The notes: generated from the letters alone by a model not told the origin. Shown: positions 7,951 through 17,590, numbered from the stretch's first letter. The stretch is DNA of 64,000 bases from an uncultured Bacteroidia bacterium (GCA_902780935.1 CACZHP010000008.1:1-64000); one strand, 5' to 3'. Translations and numbers: made by a program.

Positions 7951-8882
7951 AGAAGGAAGAACATCGCCACTCCGGCGACGCTGACAAGGACTCCGAGGAT
8001 CTCCTTGATTTTGATCTTATGCTTGTTGACCAGCACGTCCGGGGCTATAATCAGCACCGGGGTGAGGGCCATTAGCGTCGAGGCTATCCCGGCGTTGGCG
8101 TAGCGGACCGCCATCAGTGAGAGGGATACCCCCAGGGCCGGCCCGAAGATTGTCAGCAGCGTGGCGTATTTCATGCCTTTGGGATCCTTGACAGCCGCCT
8201 TGAGACTGCCAAGACCCTTGCCCAGGCCCAGCAGGATAATGAATCCGATAGCTCCGACGATAGCTCTGATCAATGTCGAGGCGAAGGGCAGCATGGCCTC
8301 CATGGCTCCCGCCGCTCCGGCTGGAACCGCCGCTCCATAATGCTCCATACCGATTTTGCTTAGGACAAGACCCACACCCTGTCCTGTCCCGGCGCCAATT
8401 CCAAGGAGGATGCCCTTAAAGGGAATATCCAGTTTGATATGGTGCTTCTCGCCCCGGCTCATGATCGACATCCCGATACCGCACAGGGTGACCAGCATGG
8501 CGACAATTGATTTCCAGGACATTGACTCCCCGAGCATTATCCAGCCGGCTATCGCCGCCATCGGCGGGGCTATGGTCATCATCAGCTGACCCAGCCGGGG
8601 ACCTATCACGAGGTAGCTGTTGAAGAGACAGTAGTCCCCGAATACGTATCCCACGAGGGCGGACAACCCCAGCCAGAGCCATGCCTTACCGTCGGCATGG
8701 ACTGGGTAGGGACTCCCTATCGTCACCCAGAGCAGCAGCGAGAGGAAAACTGTCGCCAGGACAAGGCGTATGACGTTTGTCTCCATCGACCCTATCCTCC
8801 GGCTCGCCTTGTCAGCAAACCATGCTGAGAAAGTCCAGGAGACAGCTACAATCAGCGAGATAATCTCTCCTAAATGATTCAT
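7947..8882 (-). CDS. EamA/DMT superfamily transporter
   Basis: 311 aa integral membrane protein with about ten predicted transmembrane helices in two EamA repeats. Start chosen at ATG 8882 ([24 protein letters not shown]), because the upstream extension contains no membrane segment and overlaps the divergent regulator's control region. Conserved features include the second-repeat start [19 protein letters not shown] and the closing [18 protein letters not shown] amphipathic stretch. Family members export metabolites, amino acids or nucleotide sugars; the substrate cannot be told here. Convergent with the GH130 gene (4-bp overlap) and divergent from the AraC-type regulator 91 bp away. Confidence 0.88.
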   Translation of the reverse strand: MNHLGEIISLIVAVSWTFSAWFADKASRRIGSMETNVIRLVLATVFLSLLLWVTIGSPYPVHADGKAWLWLGLSALVGYVFGDYCLFNSYLVIGPRLGQLMMTIAPPMAAIAGWIMLGESMSWKSIVAMLVTLCGIGMSIMSRGEKHHIKLDIPFKGILLGIGAGTGQGVGLVLSKIGMEHYGAAVPAGAAGAMEAMLPFASTLIRAIVGAIGFIILLGLGKGLGSLKAAVKDPKGMKYATLLTIFGPALGVSLSLMAVRYANAGIASTLMALTPVLIIAPDVLVNKHKIKIKEILGVLVSVAGVAMFFLL

Positions 8883-8901
8883 GTCAAGTCCGAAATACGG
8901 T

Positions 8902-8972
8902 CGCGAATATACGAATACTTGTGATACTTGAGCGGCACTTGTGAAAATAGTATCAAAAATATTATATTCGCG
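8902..8972. promoter_or_regulatory. Divergent control region with 10-bp inverted repeat
   Basis: CGCGAATATA (8902-8911) and TATATTCGCG (8963-8972) are perfect inverse copies, so both divergent genes have TATATTCGCG facing their start codon. TATATTCG fits the Bacteroidota -7 element TAnnTT(T/C)G. For the regulator gene, TTG at 8939-8941 lies 21 bp upstream of it, a near-ideal -33 spacing; no -33 match was found on the minus side. If TATATTCG is the -7 box, transcription of the regulator would begin about at its ATG (8974). Confidence 0.55.
8944..8954 (+). repeat. AAAATAGTATC motif, copy 1 (upstream of AraC regulator)
   Basis: The 11-mer AAAATAGTATC occurs here, within the control region of the regulator gene, and again at 9865-9875 upstream of the first PUL gene. 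It lies between the candidate -33 and -7 boxes of the regulator. A regulator binding site is a reasonable guess. Confidence 0.5.
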
Positions 8973-8973
8973 T

Positions 8974-9858
8974 ATGGCCACAAGTTCAGTTTTAAAAGAG
9001 ATAACCCCGCTCTCAGACAAAGATTGCCTGTACATCGTGGAGCGTCACAAGTCTGAGTTCCTCTTCCCCCTCCACTCGCACAGGGAATATGAGCTCAATT
9101 TCATCGAGAACGGGAAGGGAGTCCTGCGTGTCGTCGGGGACAGCGTCGAGGAGATCGGCCCGTACGAGCTGACCCTCGTCGCCGGCAATGAGCTCGAGCA
9201 CGCGTGGGAGCAGGGAAGCTGTGTCGAGGGCGACGTAAGGGAAATCACAATCCAGTTCTCTCCGGATCTTTTCCCGCCCGACCTTCTGAACAAAAGCCAG
9301 TTCTCCTCGATAAGCAAGATGCTCTCGAAAGCCAGCCACGGGCTTAATTTCTCAGTCCGTACGATCATGCGGGTCTATTCCTATCTTGATTCCTTGTCCT
9401 CTGTGACAGAGCCGTTTAACCAGTATCTCAATTTCCTGAAGATTCTCTATGAGCTGTCCCAGGACGAGGAGGCCAGGATCCTGGCGAGCAGCTCTTTCGC
9501 CCGCGCTTCCAGGGATAAGGAGAGCCGCAGGGTGATGAAGGTCAAGCAATATGTCAACGACCACTACTCCGAGGATCTGCGACTGGAATCCCTTGCCTCG
9601 TTGGCGGGGATGACCCCTCAGGCGTTCAGCCGTTTCTTCAAGTCACGGACTGGCCGCACCCTGAGCGACTACATAATAGACATCCGTCTGGGCAACGCCG
9701 CGAGGCTCCTTGTGGACACCACCCAGAACGTCTCTGAGATATGTTATAGCTGCGGCTTCAACAACCTGTCCAACTTCAATCGTATTTTCAAGGCCAAAAG
9801 GGGATACACCCCGAGGGATTTCCGCGCTCTGTTCAAGAAAAAGCGGGTCTTTGTCTAG
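8974..9858 (+). CDS. AraC family transcriptional regulator, probable PUL regulator
   Basis: 294 aa from ATG 8974; an in-frame GTG at 8941 would give 11 more residues but sits inside the apparent promoter. The N-terminal half is a cupin-like sensor domain (HSHREYELNFIENGKG, ELTLVAGNELEH), expected to bind a small sugar. The C-terminal about 100 residues form two helix-turn-helix motifs of the AraC/XylS type: LESLASLAGMTPQAFSRFFKS and SEICYSCGFNNLSNFNRIFKAK, ending GYTPRDFR. Most PULs use hybrid two-component sensors, SusR-like or ECF sigma/anti-sigma regulators; an AraC protein alone is less common. It lies directly upstream of the mannanase/SusC operon in the same direction and shares an 11-bp motif with that operon's promoter. 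Confidence 0.9.
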   Translation: MATSSVLKEITPLSDKDCLYIVERHKSEFLFPLHSHREYELNFIENGKGVLRVVGDSVEEIGPYELTLVAGNELEHAWEQGSCVEGDVREITIQFSPDLFPPDLLNKSQFSSISKMLSKASHGLNFSVRTIMRVYSYLDSLSSVTEPFNQYLNFLKILYELSQDEEARILASSSFARASRDKESRRVMKVKQYVNDHYSEDLRLESLASLAGMTPQAFSRFFKSRTGRTLSDYIIDIRLGNAARLLVDTTQNVSEICYSCGFNNLSNFNRIFKAKRGYTPRDFRALFKKKRVFV

Positions 9859-9864
9859 CGGGTT

Positions 9865-9875
9865 AAAATAGTATC
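9865..9875 (+). repeat. AAAATAGTATC motif, copy 2 (upstream of PUL promoter)
   Basis: Second copy of the 11-mer found at 8944-8954. It ends 20 bp upstream of the -33 element of the PUL promoter (9895), a position suited to an activator binding next to RNA polymerase. Confidence 0.5.
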
Positions 9876-9894
9876 GGTTTTTGCTAATTTTGTA

Positions 9895-9926
9895 TTTGTC
9901 GGCTCTGACGAATACATATAATTTTG
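9895..9926 (+). promoter_or_regulatory. Promoter of the mannan/xyloglucan PUL operon
   Basis: TTTG (9895-9898), 20 bp, then TAATTTTG (9919-9926): a full match to the Bacteroidota -33/-7 pattern TTTG ... TAnnTTTG with the expected spacing. It predicts a leader of about 24 bases before the mannanase ATG at 9955. A second TAATTTTG at 9885-9892 lacks a properly spaced -33 box. Confidence 0.75.
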
Positions 9927-9954
9927 CAATCGACACTAACTCTGTTTGGCCAAC

Positions 9955-11217
9955 ATGAAGTTGAATATCAATCTGGTCGCCCTTGCGGCCATCCTCATTC
10001 TTGCCGCTGGTTGCTCCCGGCAGGCAGGTTTTACCACTGTCAAAGACGGTCATTTCGAACGTGACGGACGTGTCCAGAAGTTCATGGGCACCAATTTCTG
10101 GTATGGCCCCATCATCGCCTCTGAAGGACGAGGAGGCGACCAGGCCCGACTCACTCGTGAGCTGGATGCACTGAAGGAACTCGGTCTTGTCAATCTGAGG
10201 GTCCTTGTCGGAGGCGATGGCCCGGACGGAGTATTCTCCCGCGTGGATCCAACCCTCCAGACCGCTCCCGGAGTCTATAACGACACCCTCCTGGTCGGAT
10301 TGGACCGTTTACTGGTCGAGCTTGGTAAAAGAGACATGCAGGCTGTCCTGTACCTGAACAACTCCTGGGAGTGGTCCGGCGGCTACGGCCAGTATCTCGA
10401 GTGGGGTACGGGTGAGAAGGCACTTCTTCCCCTGGTTGACGGCTATTGGCCTTTCATGCAGCAGATGAGGAAGTTCCAGACTTCCGAACCCGCACAGAAA
10501 CTCTTTTATAATCACGTGCGCGCGATTGTGGGTAGGAAAAATTCCATCACCGGAAAGCCATATAAGGACGATCCCGCCATTTTCTCCTGGCAGATCGGCA
10601 ATGAGCCCCGCTGCTTTTCCGACGACCCGGAGATCCGTGACGGTTTCATCAGTTGGATGACAGAGACCGCACGTATTATTAAGGAAATTGATCCCAACCA
10701 TCTTCTCTCGACCGGCAACGAGGGACTCATGGGATGCGAGGGTGATCCCGCCCTTCTGGAAAGGGTCAACTCCATTCCGGGCGTGGATTACATGACAATA
10801 CACATCTGGCCGTACAACTGGAGCTGGGCCAAGGCCGAGAGCCTCGCCGAGGATCTCGACAGCGCTATCGCGAAGACCGATGAATATGTCCAGCAACATG
10901 CGGAACTCGCTGGACGACTGGGACTTCCGCTTGTCCTTGAGGAATTCGGTTTCCCGAGGGACGGTTTCTCCGACAGCCGGGAGGCCACAACCACATGCCG
11001 CGACAAATATTACTCCCATGTCCTCGGAATGGTGGCGTCCGGAAAGCTGGACGGCATGAATTTCTGGGGCTGGAGCGGTTACGCCAATCCCGCCCACTCC
11101 CAGTGGGAACCAGGGGATGATTACACTGGCGACCCCGCCCAGGAGGCCCAAGGACTCAACGGAGTCTATATCACTGATACTACCATAGACATTATCAAGC
11201 AAACTCAAATATATTAA
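9955..11217 (+). CDS. GH5 family endo-beta-1,4-mannanase lipoprotein (GH5_7-like)
   Basis: 420 aa from ATG 9955. Signal peptide with lipobox LAAGC (Cys20) followed by SRQ; expected at the cell surface or in the periplasm. Single catalytic TIM barrel of GH5: FMGTNFWYG at the start of the barrel and NLRVLVGG. Acid/base Glu217 is in SWQIGNEPR and nucleophile Glu330 in LVLEEFG; HIWPYNW follows the fold of subfamily 7, which is made of endo-mannanases cutting beta-1,4-mannan or glucomannan internally. First gene of the PUL operon, 17 bp before susC; unusual in that an enzyme gene precedes susC. Confidence 0.88.
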   Translation: MKLNINLVALAAILILAAGCSRQAGFTTVKDGHFERDGRVQKFMGTNFWYGPIIASEGRGGDQARLTRELDALKELGLVNLRVLVGGDGPDGVFSRVDPTLQTAPGVYNDTLLVGLDRLLVELGKRDMQAVLYLNNSWEWSGGYGQYLEWGTGEKALLPLVDGYWPFMQQMRKFQTSEPAQKLFYNHVRAIVGRKNSITGKPYKDDPAIFSWQIGNEPRCFSDDPEIRDGFISWMTETARIIKEIDPNHLLSTGNEGLMGCEGDPALLERVNSIPGVDYMTIHIWPYNWSWAKAESLAEDLDSAIAKTDEYVQQHAELAGRLGLPLVLEEFGFPRDGFSDSREATTTCRDKYYSHVLGMVASGKLDGMNFWGWSGYANPAHSQWEPGDDYTGDPAQEAQGLNGVYITDTTIDIIKQTQIY

Positions 11218-11234
11218 CAAACAAAGTGAATAGC

Positions 11235-14200
11235 ATGAAACACAAGCTGTTAACCTTCATGCTGGCGCTTTTCGCCTCTGCCGCCGCACTGACCGCCCAG
11301 GTCAAGGTGACAGGTGTCGTCAAGGACGATACCGGGCAAGGGGTGATCGGAGCCAGTGTCATGGAGAAAGGCACCACCAACGGTGCCGTCACAGACCTTG
11401 ATGGAAATTATGTGATCACGGTGAAGCAAGGCGCTACGCTCGTGTTCTCTTCCATCGGCTACGCTACTCAGGAGATCCCTGTCGGAGGCCGTACGGTCAT
11501 CGACGTTCTCCTTAAGGAAGATGCCGAGTTCCTCGACGAGGTTGTCGTCGTCGGATACGGTACTATGAAAAGGAGCGACCTCTCAGGCGCCTCCGTCTCT
11601 ATGAAGGAGGAGGATCTGAAGGGATCGATCATCACCAACCTCGACCAGTCCCTGCAGGGTAGGGCGGCCGGAGTCTCTGCTGTCCAGACTTCTGGAGCTC
11701 CCGGCTCATCCTCATCCATCCGTGTCCGTGGACAGGCGACTGTCAACGCCAACGCTGAGCCTCTCTACGTTATCGACGGTGTGATCGTCCAGGGCGGAGG
11801 CAACTCGGGAAGCGATTTCGGTCTCGGTGGCCTCGGAAACGGTAAGGTCTCCACGATCTCCCCGCTGTCCACCATCAACCCTGCCGACATCGTCTCGATG
11901 GAGATCCTGAAGGACGCCTCGGCGACAGCGATCTACGGAGCGCAGGGCGCCAACGGTGTCGTCCTCATCACCACCAAGCACGGTAAGGCCGGCGAGGCGA
12001 AGTTCTCCTATGACGGAATGCTCGCCATGAGCCGCCAGACCAGCAGGATCGACATGATGAACCTGCGGGAATTCGCTGAATATTACAACGATATGGCCGC
12101 TATCGGCGAGGTCGAGGCAAACGCCTACTACGCCGATCCTTCCATCCTCGGAAAGGGAACCAACTGGCAGGACGAGGTCTTCCGCACCGCTCTCCAGCAC
12201 CAGCACCAGATCAGCGCCCAGGGCGGTACCGAGAAGGTCCAGTACTATGTCTCCGGTTCATACATGAACCAGGAGGGAACCATTATCGGCTCTAACTTCG
12301 ACCGCGTGTCTTTCCGCTCCAACCTGGACGCCCAGCTCAAGGATTGGTTCAAACTCGGTCTGAACGCCACCTACGCTGTCACCAATGATAACGTGAAGCT
12401 CGCAGATGGTCAGGAGGGTGTCATTTTCTACTCTCTCTCGACCCTGCCCGACATCCCGGTATATGACCTCGACGGCAATTATTCCACTACGGTCCGCGAG
12501 GGTTACACCTCCGCCAACCCCGTGGCTCTTGCCATGTTGGATGAGAACCTCCTCAAGAGGCAGAAACTCACCGGAAATGTCTATGCCGAGCTGACCCCCG
12601 TGAAGCATTTTGTTTTCCGTAGCGAGGTCGGTTTCGACGTGAGCAACTCCGAGGCCACCACTTACAAACCCAAGGTTGACCTTGGCGGCTGGCAGAGGGG
12701 TAACAACTCCATGAGCCAGCAGCGCAACGCCAGCAACTATATCTCCTTCAAGAACTACCTGACCTATTCCAACACCTTCGGCAAGCACAACGTGACAGCC
12801 ATGGTCGGTCAGGAGGCTTGGGAGTCGAAGTGGAATTATCTTGGCGCCACCAACACCGGCCTGCCTTCAGATGACATCCACAACATCCGTCTCGCTACCG
12901 GCACTCCTACCCTGAACTCCGGTTTCGGAAGCTCGGCCATGGCTTCGTTCTTCACCCGCGAGACCTATAATTACAACGACAGGTACCTCTTCACCTACAC
13001 CTTCCGTTACGATGGTTCCTCGAACTTCGGCCCGGATAACCGTTGGGCCGGCTTCCACTCCTTCGCGGGCAGCTGGAGGTTCACCAACGAGGAGTTCCTC
13101 AAGGACTTCACCAACTCCATCGGGATGAATAGCGGTAAGATCCGTGTCGGTTGGGGCCAGACCGGCAACGCCAACATCGGCTCCGGAGCCTGGGAGTCCG
13201 GCATGTCCAAGATGCCCAGCGCCCTTGGTGACAGCCAGCGTCCGGCGAATATCGCCAACACCGGTATCCACTGGGAGAAACAGCGCCAGACCAACCTGGG
13301 TTTGGACCTGAGCTTCCTTGACAGCAGGATCAACCTCACCGTCGATCTCTACAAGAAGATATCTTCCGACATGCTGATGTCGATGACCCTTCCTTCATAT
13401 ATGGGAACCCAGGGTAACGGATCCTCCGCTCTCGCGGCTCCTAAGGGCAACTACGGAACGATCGAGAACAAGGGTCTTGAGATCACCCTCGACACCCACC
13501 CGGTCCAGACCAAGGATTTCGCATGGAACAGCAACTTCCAGATCTCCTTCAACCGCAACAAGCTTGTCGCCCTTGACGGCAGCGCCAACGCCCAGCTGAT
13601 CGGTTACGGCCAGTGGAGCGACATTGTCTCCGTGACCGAGATCGGCCAGCCGCTCTACGGCTTCTACGGCTATGTTGTCGAAGGTGTCTATAAAGACTTT
13701 GATGATATCCAGAACTCACCCCGCGCTGAGAAATATCCTTCCGACGGTGTGTTCAACAGGTACACGACAGTGTGGCCGGGCGACATCAAGTTCAAGGATG
13801 TCAACGGCGACAATGTCATCAACGAGCTCGACCGCACCAACATCGGCTCTCCGCTTCCCAAGTTCACTTTCGGTTGGACCAACTCCTTTACCTATAAGAA
13901 CTTCGACATGTCGATATTCGTCAACGGCTCCTACGGCAACAAGGTCCTCAACTATAACCTCATGGGCCAGGGCTACAATGGTCTTGTCCACATGAACAGT
14001 GTCTGGACCAACCAGCACACCTTGATCGCCGACAGGGCTCGTTTCGAGGTCATCGACGCCCAGAAGACTTACACTGACGGTTCATCCTGGATGGATGACG
14101 TGACTAATGTCAAGGTTTCCAATTCCGGAACCAAGACCCCTCGTCCGAGTCTTTCCGACCCTAACGACAACGACCGCATGAGCGACCGTTACATCGAGGA

Positions 14201-14453
14201 TGGCAGCTATCTGAGGATCAAGAATATAAGCCTTGGTTACACCTTCCCCAAGAAGCTTCTCACAAAGGTGAAAGTGGACAATTTCAGGGTGTACTGCAAC
14301 ATCCAGAACCTCTACACCTTCACCAAGTACCGCGGCTACGATCCCGAGGTCGGCGCGTCGACCCAGGATTCCACCGGTCTTACCTTCGGAGTCGATAACG
14401 GACGTTATCCTTCTCCTATGACTTGCTCATTCGGTGTCAATCTCACTTTCTAA
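11235..14453 (+). CDS. susC: SusC-type TonB-dependent glycan transporter (PUL 1)
   Basis: 1072 aa from ATG 11235 (MKHKLLTFMLALFASAAALTAQ signal peptide); an in-frame GTG lies nine bases earlier. Domain order: signal; carboxypeptidase-D-like regulatory domain (about residues 24-105, VTGVVKDDTGQGVIGASV); SusC signature DEVVVVGYGTMKRSDLSG; TonB plug (about 115-230, with LQGRAAGV, IRVRGQATV, PLYVIDGV and the AIYGAQGANGVVLITTK end motif); 22-strand outer-membrane barrel ending in a terminal Phe (VNLTF). Imports oligosaccharides with TonB energy, capped by the SusD lipoprotein encoded 16 bp downstream. From its neighbours the cargo should be manno- or gluco-oligosaccharides. Confidence 0.95.
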   Translation: MKHKLLTFMLALFASAAALTAQVKVTGVVKDDTGQGVIGASVMEKGTTNGAVTDLDGNYVITVKQGATLVFSSIGYATQEIPVGGRTVIDVLLKEDAEFLDEVVVVGYGTMKRSDLSGASVSMKEEDLKGSIITNLDQSLQGRAAGVSAVQTSGAPGSSSSIRVRGQATVNANAEPLYVIDGVIVQGGGNSGSDFGLGGLGNGKVSTISPLSTINPADIVSMEILKDASATAIYGAQGANGVVLITTKHGKAGEAKFSYDGMLAMSRQTSRIDMMNLREFAEYYNDMAAIGEVEANAYYADPSILGKGTNWQDEVFRTALQHQHQISAQGGTEKVQYYVSGSYMNQEGTIIGSNFDRVSFRSNLDAQLKDWFKLGLNATYAVTNDNVKLADGQEGVIFYSLSTLPDIPVYDLDGNYSTTVREGYTSANPVALAMLDENLLKRQKLTGNVYAELTPVKHFVFRSEVGFDVSNSEATTYKPKVDLGGWQRGNNSMSQQRNASNYISFKNYLTYSNTFGKHNVTAMVGQEAWESKWNYLGATNTGLPSDDIHNIRLATGTPTLNSGFGSSAMASFFTRETYNYNDRYLFTYTFRYDGSSNFGPDNRWAGFHSFAGSWRFTNEEFLKDFTNSIGMNSGKIRVGWGQTGNANIGSGAWESGMSKMPSALGDSQRPANIANTGIHWEKQRQTNLGLDLSFLDSRINLTVDLYKKISSDMLMSMTLPSYMGTQGNGSSALAAPKGNYGTIENKGLEITLDTHPVQTKDFAWNSNFQISFNRNKLVALDGSANAQLIGYGQWSDIVSVTEIGQPLYGFYGYVVEGVYKDFDDIQNSPRAEKYPSDGVFNRYTTVWPGDIKFKDVNGDNVINELDRTNIGSPLPKFTFGWTNSFTYKNFDMSIFVNGSYGNKVLNYNLMGQGYNGLVHMNSVWTNQHTLIADRARFEVIDAQKTYTDGSSWMDDVTNVKVSNSGTKTPRPSLSDPNDNDRMSDRYIEDGSYLRIKNISLGYTFPKKLLTKVKVDNFRVYCNIQNLYTFTKYRGYDPEVGASTQDSTGLTFGVDNGRYPSPMTCSFGVNLTF

Positions 14454-14469
14454 AATGGAGGGCAATAGA

Positions 14470-16251
14470 ATGAAAAATATACTTAAATATACTGTTCTGG
14501 CAGCTGTTATCGCCTTTGCCTCGATTTCTTGCTCCGATTTCCTGGATCGTCCCTCAGAGGATCGTTTCACCACTGGAGACTACTACAAGAACGACGAGCA
14601 GATGGAGCAGGCCGTCAACTACATCTACGGATCGCCGTGGTATGACATCATCCGTTTCTACATCTATGGTTCCGAGACCATGTGCGGTAATGTCTATCAG
14701 GGCAACAACGCCTATTCAACCCTGACGGTGAACGGCACGGACCAGGACCTCAAGAACATGTCCTATTCCCTGTGGGCCGTCAACGCGCAGTGCAACACTG
14801 TCATCAACAACATCCGCAACGCCGAGACCCAGGCCAGCCAGGCCGCCAAGAACAAGGCGATAGGCGAGGCCCTCGCATGGAAAGCCATGGCTTACTTCCT
14901 TCTTGTCCGTACTTTCGGTGATGTCCCGATCATCCATGACAACACTGAGGTCATCAAGGAAGCCAGCTACAACGAGCAGCACAAGGTCCAGAAGGCTGAT
15001 GTTTACGAATATATCGTCATGACCCTTGAGAAGGCCATGGAGCTTCTCCCGAAGGATCCTAATATCGGCAAGTACAACCGTGTTGACTATTACGCTGCCG
15101 AGGGACTCCTTTCGAAGGTCTATCTGGCCAAGGCCGGTGTCTCCGGTTCCCTCGATCAGGGCGACCTCGCAAAGGCCCGTGACTATGCCAAGGATGTCAT
15201 CGACAATTCCGGTCGTTCCCTGACTCCGGTCTATTCCGACATATTCCGCCTCTCACCGAAGGTGTTCCAGGCCACAGGCGAGAATCTCTTCAGCTGGCAG
15301 TGGTCCTCCACCACCGGCATCTGGACAGCGCAGAATTCCATCCAGAGCGATGTGGGAATTACCGGTTTCAGCGAGTTCGGAGACCTTTGGGGCGGCTGGA
15401 AAGGCGTTTCAATCGATCTCCAGGACGCTTTCGGAGTCTCTGCTCTCGATAATCCTGAGCAAAGGAAAGACACTGACGATCGTCGCCAGGCCACTATGAT
15501 GATGTTCGGCGACCAGTATCCTTATTTCTGGCAGGACAAGGGTGGATTCGATTTCTACAGGTTCTTCTTTGACAAGAATTACTATCCTACAGGGCTGTCA
15601 GGAAACGCTTCCGGCGGTGCTTGGCAGAGCGAGACAGGTGCCAACTATTGCAAGCATCTGTTCGGGTGCGGTTCTGATCACCAGAGCGCTTTGGGCATCA
15701 GCGCCGGCAACATGATCTATCAGTTGCCTACCCACATCCTGAGGCTTGCTGACATCTATCTTATCTATGCTGAGGCATGTGTCCTTACTGGTGACAATGC
15801 CAGCGCCCTCACCTACGTCAACAAAGTCCGTGAGCGCGCCCATGCCACTCCTCTGACTTCCTGCACCTTCGATGATGTGTGGAAAGAGCGTAGGCTTGAG
15901 CTTGCCCTTGAGGGTGACCGCTGGTACGACTTCGTCCGTCGTTCCTATTACGACGTCAACGCCTGCATCGCCGAGCTGAAGGCCCAGCGCCGTTCGGGCT
16001 GGAACGGTGATTTCAAGACCGTTTACAAGAAGTTCGTCCAGGATGACGCCGAGAACTATGTCGGCCCCGGGACCCACGCTTGGGATATGTCAGCGATATC
16101 CTACAAAGGTACTGACGACCTGACAGATGTCAAGCCTGAGATGTTCACGATCCCGTTCCCGACCGAGGATGTCGTGATGAACCCCAACGTCGGATCGACC
16201 GCCGAGGCCATCCACGTGGATGTCAGAAATGAATTCTCCTATGACTTTTAA
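14470..16251 (+). CDS. susD: SusD-type outer-membrane glycan-binding lipoprotein (PUL 1)
   Basis: 593 aa. Start at ATG 14470, preceded by GGAGGG nine bases upstream; a second in-frame ATG at 14455 is less likely. Lipobox ASISC with Cys21, then the RagB/SusD hallmark SDFLDRPSEDRFT. The TPR-rich core includes GEALAWKAMAYFLLVRTFGDVP, a classic SusD helix motif, and the C-terminal VWKERRLELALEGDRWYDFVR signature. Aromatic residues such as WQWSSTTGIW may form the glycan platform. It acts as the surface lid of the SusC barrel and captures oligosaccharides. Followed 11 bp later by a surface glycan-binding protein. Confidence 0.95.
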   Translation: MKNILKYTVLAAVIAFASISCSDFLDRPSEDRFTTGDYYKNDEQMEQAVNYIYGSPWYDIIRFYIYGSETMCGNVYQGNNAYSTLTVNGTDQDLKNMSYSLWAVNAQCNTVINNIRNAETQASQAAKNKAIGEALAWKAMAYFLLVRTFGDVPIIHDNTEVIKEASYNEQHKVQKADVYEYIVMTLEKAMELLPKDPNIGKYNRVDYYAAEGLLSKVYLAKAGVSGSLDQGDLAKARDYAKDVIDNSGRSLTPVYSDIFRLSPKVFQATGENLFSWQWSSTTGIWTAQNSIQSDVGITGFSEFGDLWGGWKGVSIDLQDAFGVSALDNPEQRKDTDDRRQATMMMFGDQYPYFWQDKGGFDFYRFFFDKNYYPTGLSGNASGGAWQSETGANYCKHLFGCGSDHQSALGISAGNMIYQLPTHILRLADIYLIYAEACVLTGDNASALTYVNKVRERAHATPLTSCTFDDVWKERRLELALEGDRWYDFVRRSYYDVNACIAELKAQRRSGWNGDFKTVYKKFVQDDAENYVGPGTHAWDMSAISYKGTDDLTDVKPEMFTIPFPTEDVVMNPNVGSTAEAIHVDVRNEFSYDF

Positions 16252-16262
16252 TACGCCGAACA

Positions 16263-17585
16263 ATGAAGACAATATCTAAATATACAAGTCTCCTGCTTGG
16301 TTTGGCGCTGCTCGTCCAGGCCTGTGATTTCGATTCCGTGGATTACCCGGACCGTTTCAAGCAGACCTCAGGAGTGCCTACCGTGGACTTCGTGCGCTAC
16401 GCCGACAAGGACGTGGTGATCACCCAAGCCAGCATGGAGGAACTCGTGTGCATCGTCGGTGACAACCTCACCAGTGTCCATGAGCTCTATTTCAACGACC
16501 AGGCGGCTGTCCTTAACTCCAGTTACATGACAGCCAAGACCCTCCTTGTCGCGGTACCCCGCACGATGCCTACCGTGCAGACCGACAAGATCTACATGAA
16601 GACCAAGGACGGCCAGGAAGTCACCTATGACTTCAAGGTCCTCCCTCCCGTGCCGAAGATCACCGGAATGTCTCTCGAGTGGGCTGAGCCCGGAGAGACC
16701 GTGTCGATCAACGGTTCCTATCTCTTCGCTCCCGTCGAGGTCGAGTTCCCCGGATGCGACCCTGTCACGGCTACCGCCGGCGACGGCTCTTCCGTCTCCG
16801 TGGTGGTGCCTGAAGGCGCCAAGCCCGGCAAGATCAAGGTTACGACCCCTTCCGGGACGGCCCAGTCTGTCTTCCAGTACAAGGACGACAGGGGAATGCT
16901 CTTCGACTTTGACGGCCTGACCGGCCTTGACAACCATGGTTGGAACGGTCACAACTCGCAGGATGATGACGGCACCGGAATATCCGGCCGCTTCTTCCAG
17001 TTCGGTGACGGAGAGACCGCGCTCGACGGTTCCTGGGAGGAGTCTCACTTCTCATTCGTTTACTGGCCAGGTTCCTGGAACGATCCGGAGAACTACCAGG
17101 ACGGAGCCATGGGAGCCAGGCTTCTCGACCTCGCCGACTTCACGGATTGGCAGAACATGGCTCTCAAGTTTGAGGTCTTTGTCCCGTCAAGCAATCCTTG
17201 GAGCAATACTCCGATGCACATCTGTATGGCAGGTGTCAAGGACGTCTCCTTCGGAAATGCTTGTACTGACATCTACGGTGTCAACGTGGCTGGAGCCAAC
17301 AACAAGTACATGTCCGGAGACGGCGTCCCCGCCGCACCCCGCGCGCTGTGGAGGCCTTGGGCCGCGACAGGAAGCTTCGACACGGGCGACAAGTGGATGA
17401 CCGTCACGATCCCGCTGACCGAGTTCAACCTCGGTTGGGACGGCAAGACCGCCTCATCCCAGCTCTCGGCTGACAGTTTCGCCAGCTTGTGGATGTTCAT
17501 CACCAATGGTGGTGTCGAGGCCGAGGAGGCCTCATGTACCCCGATCATCAAGATCGACAACATCAGGGCTGTCCCTTACAAATAA
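16263..17585 (+). CDS. IPT/TIG surface glycan-binding lipoprotein (SGBP-B-like)
   Basis: 440 aa. Lipobox LVQAC (Cys21). Residues about 40-125 and 130-205 are two Ig-like IPT/TIG domains (PKITGMSLEWAEPGETVSINGSYL), then a C-terminal glycan-binding domain of about 230 residues from MLFDFDGLTGLDNHGWNGH. That last domain resembles the C-terminal domain of surface glycan-binding protein B from xyloglucan PULs: many surface Trp and Gly, and a final EASCTPIIKIDNIRAVPY strand. No catalytic residues are expected. It lies directly after susD, the normal SGBP position. It should bind the intact polysaccharide at the surface and feed the endo-enzymes. Confidence 0.85.
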   Translation: MKTISKYTSLLLGLALLVQACDFDSVDYPDRFKQTSGVPTVDFVRYADKDVVITQASMEELVCIVGDNLTSVHELYFNDQAAVLNSSYMTAKTLLVAVPRTMPTVQTDKIYMKTKDGQEVTYDFKVLPPVPKITGMSLEWAEPGETVSINGSYLFAPVEVEFPGCDPVTATAGDGSSVSVVVPEGAKPGKIKVTTPSGTAQSVFQYKDDRGMLFDFDGLTGLDNHGWNGHNSQDDDGTGISGRFFQFGDGETALDGSWEESHFSFVYWPGSWNDPENYQDGAMGARLLDLADFTDWQNMALKFEVFVPSSNPWSNTPMHICMAGVKDVSFGNACTDIYGVNVAGANNKYMSGDGVPAAPRALWRPWAATGSFDTGDKWMTVTIPLTEFNLGWDGKTASSQLSADSFASLWMFITNGGVEAEEASCTPIIKIDNIRAVPYK

Positions 17586-17590
17586 TCTAT

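Noticed and set aside
9885-9892. Extra TAATTTTG box as a second PUL promoter
   Set aside because: The nearest TTTG upstream is 31 bp away, outside the usual 19-21 bp; the box at 9919 has correct spacing.
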